A stretch of 64,000 bases of DNA from a bacterium. GTDB lineage: Bacteria > Cyanobacteriota > Vampirovibrionia > Gastranaerophilales > Gastranaerophilaceae. A model generated the notes under the pieces. The model ran no database searches and had not been told where the DNA came from. It was given only the letters and a program-made list of their open reading frames with translations. Shown piece after piece: positions 61,096 to 64,000 of this stretch; the stretch's first letter is position 1, and the number at the start of each line of letters is the position of its first letter. Made by a program: the position numbers and the translations under genes. The stretch spans positions 1 to 64,000 of the forward strand of contig JAGAJM010000011.1 in the NCBI GenBank assembly GCA_017626055.1. The letters run 5' to 3'.

Positions 61096-62013
61096 TTAAT
61101 AATTTCCCTGAATACTTTTAATCATTTCATACATTACTGTATTATAAGGGGTTGGGATATTATGTTTCTTTCCTAATGTAATTATTACACCAGCAAGCAT
61201 TTCAACTTCTGTTTGACGTTTTGCTTCCACATCTTGAAGCATAGAAGTTTTACCTTCTGGCATAAGATTGTGTAATGCTTGTAAAGCATCTGGAATCATT
61301 TTCTCAGTGTTGTTCACACCTTCAGCTTTTGCAATTGTTTGGACTTCTGTCATAATGTTATTAAACATACTCATAAATTCAGGGTTTGATGTCATTTGAC
61401 CAAAAGTTAATCCTAAAATTGCAGATGGCTGATTGGTACTTACATTTAACATAAATTTTAGCCAATATGCGTAGTTCATATCTTCTGGAATTTTGTAATT
61501 TATACTGGATTTAATGAAAAAGTTTTTTAGAGTATTGATAATTTCTGGGTTTGTTTTGTTTTCTTTTACACCAAAAACAACGCATCCTCTACCATCGTAT
61601 GTATAATTATTTGTCTCGATAGTTTCACTGTGTCCTAAAAAATATGCTAAAGGAATATTTGTCCAATTATATTTTTGAGCAATAATTTCTTCGCTTGAAA
61701 TTCCATTTAAAATAGACATTATAATTGTGTTTTCATCAATGAAATTTTTGATATTTTCAACAACTTCATCTAAGGCATTGAACTTTGTTGCAATAAGTAT
61801 TAAATCTGCTTTGAAATCAGTATTATCTGGGGTGATGTAATTTAATTCTAACTTTTCACCATTAAAGATTTTGGGATTTTTTGCATAAGTTTCAATACGA
61901 TTTTCATCAACTAAAACTCTCAAATTCTCATTGTCGAATTTGCTGATTTTGTGTGCAAAAATCGAACCGATTGCCCCTATTCCACATATTAAAACTTTTT
62001 TAATTTCTTTCAT
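61096..62013 (-). CDS. panE: Ketopantoate reductase-family protein
   Basis: A 305-residue NADPH-binding protein. The dinucleotide site is VLICGIGAIGSIFAHKI, with LILIATKFNALDEVVENI next. The catalytic region has YWLKFMLNVSTNQPSA (Lys and Asn), and the C-terminal SMLQDVEAKRQTEVEML is a strong family motif. It is likely 2-dehydropantoate 2-reductase, giving pantoate for coenzyme A. No panB or panC is beside it, so a related 2-hydroxyacid substrate cannot be excluded. No ribosome site is visible. Confidence 0.82.
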   Translation of the reverse strand: MKEIKKVLICGIGAIGSIFAHKISKFDNENLRVLVDENRIETYAKNPKIFNGEKLELNYITPDNTDFKADLILIATKFNALDEVVENIKNFIDENTIIMSILNGISSEEIIAQKYNWTNIPLAYFLGHSETIETNNYTYDGRGCVVFGVKENKTNPEIINTLKNFFIKSSINYKIPEDMNYAYWLKFMLNVSTNQPSAILGLTFGQMTSNPEFMSMFNNIMTEVQTIAKAEGVNNTEKMIPDALQALHNLMPEGKTSMLQDVEAKRQTEVEMLAGVIITLGKKHNIPTPYNTVMYEMIKSIQGNY

Positions 62014-62149
62014 AACTATTAAATTCTATCATAATAAAATAAAGTTTTAATGTTGCTTAACAAATTGTATATTTTTGGCAAAAAATCTCAAAAAAATGCC
62101 TTTATATATAAGTAAGGTAAGTAGCAATATTTTCGTGTGGAAAAATTAG

Positions 62150-62929
62150 ATGGGAATAGATTTGAATAGCCTAAACGGATATTCTGTCGGGCTAAATCCA
62201 AATTTAAAAGTAAATAGTTACGGAAAGTTTGTTCATTTTGGGAATACCAAAAATGTGGATACTTTCCAAGCTACTTCGCCTGTTCGTTTGTTTGAAGAAG
62301 CTGAGATTAAGAAAATGATTGCTAACAGTCCTGAAGTTCAGAAAATTTTATCTGAACACAAAATTCCTGTGCGTTTGAATATGAAAGAATTACACGAACT
62401 TAGAGATGGACACGCTAAAGATACTCAAAATATTGCGGTTGCAATTGCCAATAACTTACCACCAGCTCTTAAACAACAAGTTAATATTAAAGACTTGAAA
62501 GATGGAGCGTTGCTTCATGATTTTGGCAAAGTTTTAATTCCGCCCGAAATTTTAAATAAAAATGGTAGTCTTACAGATGCGGAACATAAAATTATGGATT
62601 TACATACCGAGCTTGGTTACTACTTGCTAAAATCTACTGGTGTAAGTGACAAAGTTTTGGATTTGGTTAGAAATCACCACGACAATTATTTAGACAATAC
62701 TTCAGGAAGAAGTTATATTCCTGATATCAATTTGCAAATTCTAAATATTGCCGATAAATATTCTGCGCTTACTGAAAAAAGAGTTTACAAAGATGCTTAT
62801 GCTCCAAAAAGTGCACTTACTGTAATCTATGGTGATGTTCAACGTGGTGAAGTTCATCCATTCTTGTTCACAGCACTTGTGAAAGCCACAATGGACAGTG
62901 ATCCTATGTTGAATGTTAAGAAAGTTTAA
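62150..62929 (+). CDS. HD-domain phosphohydrolase, degenerate HD-GYP
   Basis: A 259-residue protein. The first 60 residues are a polar, lineage-type tail (KVNSYGKFVHFGNT). The HD part has ELRDGHAKDTQNIA, ALLHDFGKVLIPPEIL, DLHTELGYYLL and RNHHDNY, and then LQILNIADKYSALTEKRVYKDA. HD-GYP enzymes have HHExxDGxGYP; here HHD is followed by NYLDNT and no GYP, so c-di-GMP hydrolysis is doubtful though metal binding looks possible. It is placed after a weak GTGGA site. Confidence 0.8.
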   Translation: MGIDLNSLNGYSVGLNPNLKVNSYGKFVHFGNTKNVDTFQATSPVRLFEEAEIKKMIANSPEVQKILSEHKIPVRLNMKELHELRDGHAKDTQNIAVAIANNLPPALKQQVNIKDLKDGALLHDFGKVLIPPEILNKNGSLTDAEHKIMDLHTELGYYLLKSTGVSDKVLDLVRNHHDNYLDNTSGRSYIPDINLQILNIADKYSALTEKRVYKDAYAPKSALTVIYGDVQRGEVHPFLFTALVKATMDSDPMLNVKKV

Positions 62930-63117
62930 GCAGTATATAAACTTTATGGCAATTTTTAATAAGAAAAATTGTTTATATATATGTAAGGGATAATTAAGAG
63001 ATATACTAACGGGGAAATCTTAGTCTTACAAAACTAATCAAAAATTCTAAATTGGGGAAAATAAAACTTTAGGGGAAAATAAATAATCGAATCATCCATC
63101 ATAATCAATCTTTTTAC

Positions 63118-63147
63118 GGGTTGCTGATACTTTTCAGCGCCCTTTTT
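63118..63147 (+). terminator. Terminator-like hairpin in the non-coding island
   Basis: GGG..GCTGA (63118-63127) pairs with TCAGC.CCC (63134-63142), then T5. No gene reads into it from the left except the HD-domain gene 190 bases away. Confidence 0.6.
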
Positions 63148-63243
63148 ATTGTCCTCGGCCGGACGGGGCATTATGCTACCAGTGGCTTATCTATTTGTCA
63201 GATTAATGTGTGATTTTCGGTCGGAGGTGGCTATATTTCTATA

Positions 63244-63277
63244 AAAAGATACGGTTAGATTTTAACCGTATCTTTTT
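63244..63277. terminator. Strong bidirectional terminator
   Basis: The perfect 14-bp stem AAAAGATACGGTTA/TAACCGTATCTTTT with loop GATTT, T-rich on both strands. It ends the uracil-DNA glycosylase gene on the minus strand and any RNA on the plus strand. Confidence 0.9.
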
Positions 63278-63309
63278 GTCTTGAATATGATATAAATTTT
63301 ATTTTTTGA

Positions 63310-63954
63310 CTAGACCAAAGCCAATTCCTTATTGAAAGGGTTGGTGGAACACTCCTGTCTGTCACCAAGAATTTCTGACTTGATTACAGATAAATCGTGT
63401 TGCATCAATCTTCTTGGAGAACCTTCTTCCATTGAGTGGTTTCTTAACAAGTAAGATGGGTGGAAAATAGCCATTGCTCTATATTCTTTGCCATTTACTG
63501 TTACATTGAACCAGTTACCACGAACTTTTGAAATTTGAACCTTTTTATCTTCCCAGAATGATCTTAGAGAAGTTGCACCACAGAAAATAATTGCTTGTGG
63601 GTTCATAATATCAATTTGAGCAGTCAAATATCTTTCACATAATGCTTTTTCTACATCGGTTGGAACTCTGTTTTCAGGTGGTCTGCATTTTACAGTGTTG
63701 ATGATGTATAAATCGTTTTCTCTTGAAATGCCTGCTTCTTCTAAGAATTGGTTTAACAATTTACCTGCTCTACCTACAAATGGTTTTCCTGTTTCATCTT
63801 CTGTTTCACCAGGAGCTTCACCGATAAGTACAATTCTTGCAGTTTCAGGATTACCATCTGAAAAAACTACGTTTTTACGAGTTTTTGCCAAGATGCAATC
63901 TGTACAATTTTCGCATTTTGCTTGAACGATATCCAAACAGCCTTTTTTAATCAT
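63310..63954 (-). CDS. Family 4 uracil-DNA glycosylase
   Basis: A 214-residue Fe-S uracil-DNA glycosylase (UDGa). Cluster cysteines lie among C14, C17 and C20, then C90 and C106. The active-site motif is GEAPGETEDETGKPFVGRAG with the family 4 Glu, and the second motif HPSYLLRN replaces the HPSPLS of family 1. It removes uracil from deaminated DNA. The tail after SPRRLMQHDL is short and not conserved. GGAGAG precedes the ATG. Confidence 0.92.
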   Translation of the reverse strand: MIKKGCLDIVQAKCENCTDCILAKTRKNVVFSDGNPETARIVLIGEAPGETEDETGKPFVGRAGKLLNQFLEEAGISRENDLYIINTVKCRPPENRVPTDVEKALCERYLTAQIDIMNPQAIIFCGATSLRSFWEDKKVQISKVRGNWFNVTVNGKEYRAMAIFHPSYLLRNHSMEEGSPRRLMQHDLSVIKSEILGDRQECSTNPFNKELALV

Positions 63955-64000
63955 TTATAATCTCTCCTCTTATGTAGTCTTTATTGTTCTTTAAAAAATC

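Larger units (their letters stand above)
62930..63309. ncRNA. Non-coding island, possible structured RNA
   Basis: A 380-base gap. The left part (62930-63090) is AT-rich with GGGGAAA three times (63011, 63055, 63072). The right part (63117-63235) is GC-richer than its surroundings. It contains a terminator-like stem GGG-GCTGA/TCAGC-CCC plus T5 (63118-63147) and CCTCGGCCGG, which can pair with CGGTCGGAGG (63218 region). It ends near a strong terminator. No tmRNA, RNase P, SRP or 6S consensus was recognised. Confidence 0.4.

Noticed and set aside
62930-63309. tmRNA, RNase P RNA, SRP RNA or 6S RNA
   Set aside because: None of the diagnostic sequences (for example GGAAGGAAGCAGC of SRP or GAGGAAAGTCC of RNase P) is present.

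Overview
The window is AT-rich chromosomal DNA from a diderm bacterium, most consistent with the gut Cyanobacteria relatives Gastranaerophilales (Vampirovibrionia, formerly Melainabacteria). Outer-membrane genes (an Omp85/BamA homologue with three POTRA domains, Skp/OmpH, a TolC-type channel) show a Gram-negative envelope. A Ycf45-like R3H/AAA ATPase points to the cyanobacterial lineage. Several pseudopilins, lineage-style membrane proteins, a PPi-dependent phosphofructokinase and the absence of any photosynthesis gene fit a fermentative non-photosynthetic member. The assignment is inferred from gene content, not from a 16S or tree.

Layout. 0-4.5 kb: an XRE regulator, a GT8 glycosyltransferase, a YkgJ-type Cys-cluster protein, a 380-bp AT-rich gap with repeated GTTTTCTACA motifs (candidate oriC), a pseudopilin and dnaN. 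4.6-7.8 kb: a large protein with GHKL-like motifs and a C-terminal HELCH motif, then a branched-chain aminotransferase. 7.9-14.1 kb: a multidrug export locus (tolC-like gene diverging from marR-emrA-emrB-emrB) with a palindrome over the tolC promoter. 14.2-15.6 kb: manC. 15.6-18.9 kb: an accessory cassette (XRE repressor, 438-aa unknown, two small membrane proteins) with hairpin repeats. 18.9-25 kb: a DUF2130 protein, tRNA-Ile with a decayed duplicate, a periplasmic coiled-coil protein, recJ and three small orphan genes. 25-28 kb: a GAF-GGDEF-HD-GYP protein behind a structured leader, and thiE.

28-34.8 kb is a complete type II fatty-acid synthesis cluster: an 87-aa unknown, yceD, rpmF, plsX, fabH, fabD, fabG, then acpP with its own promoter and fabF. 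34.9-40.1 kb: a TPR-like exported protein, speE and an 826-aa EF-hand/LysM-like protein. 40.2-46 kb (minus): grpE-dnaJ-beta-propeller-O-methyltransferase-HIT run together, with the Ycf45-like ATPase gene upstream. 46.4-53.8 kb: pfp, rsmI, then the close-packed set bamA-skp-udp plus a gene for a soluble protein that resembles the cytoplasmic domain of the export gate FlhA/SctV. 53.8-58.1 kb: two lineage-type membrane proteins, tpiA and a small membrane protein. 58.2-60.9 kb: a four-gene pseudopilin operon with a clear promoter. 61-64 kb: a ketopantoate reductase-like protein, an HD-domain protein, a GC-richer non-coding island and a family 4 uracil-DNA glycosylase.

Most of the window is core metabolism and envelope biogenesis. 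The most unusual items are the orphan FlhA-like domain, the candidate origin with a non-standard DnaA-type motif beside dnaN, the GHKL/HELCH fusion, the tRNA-Ile duplication with inserted sequence, and the structured leader of the c-di-GMP enzyme. No CRISPR array, rRNA operon or intact insertion sequence was seen.
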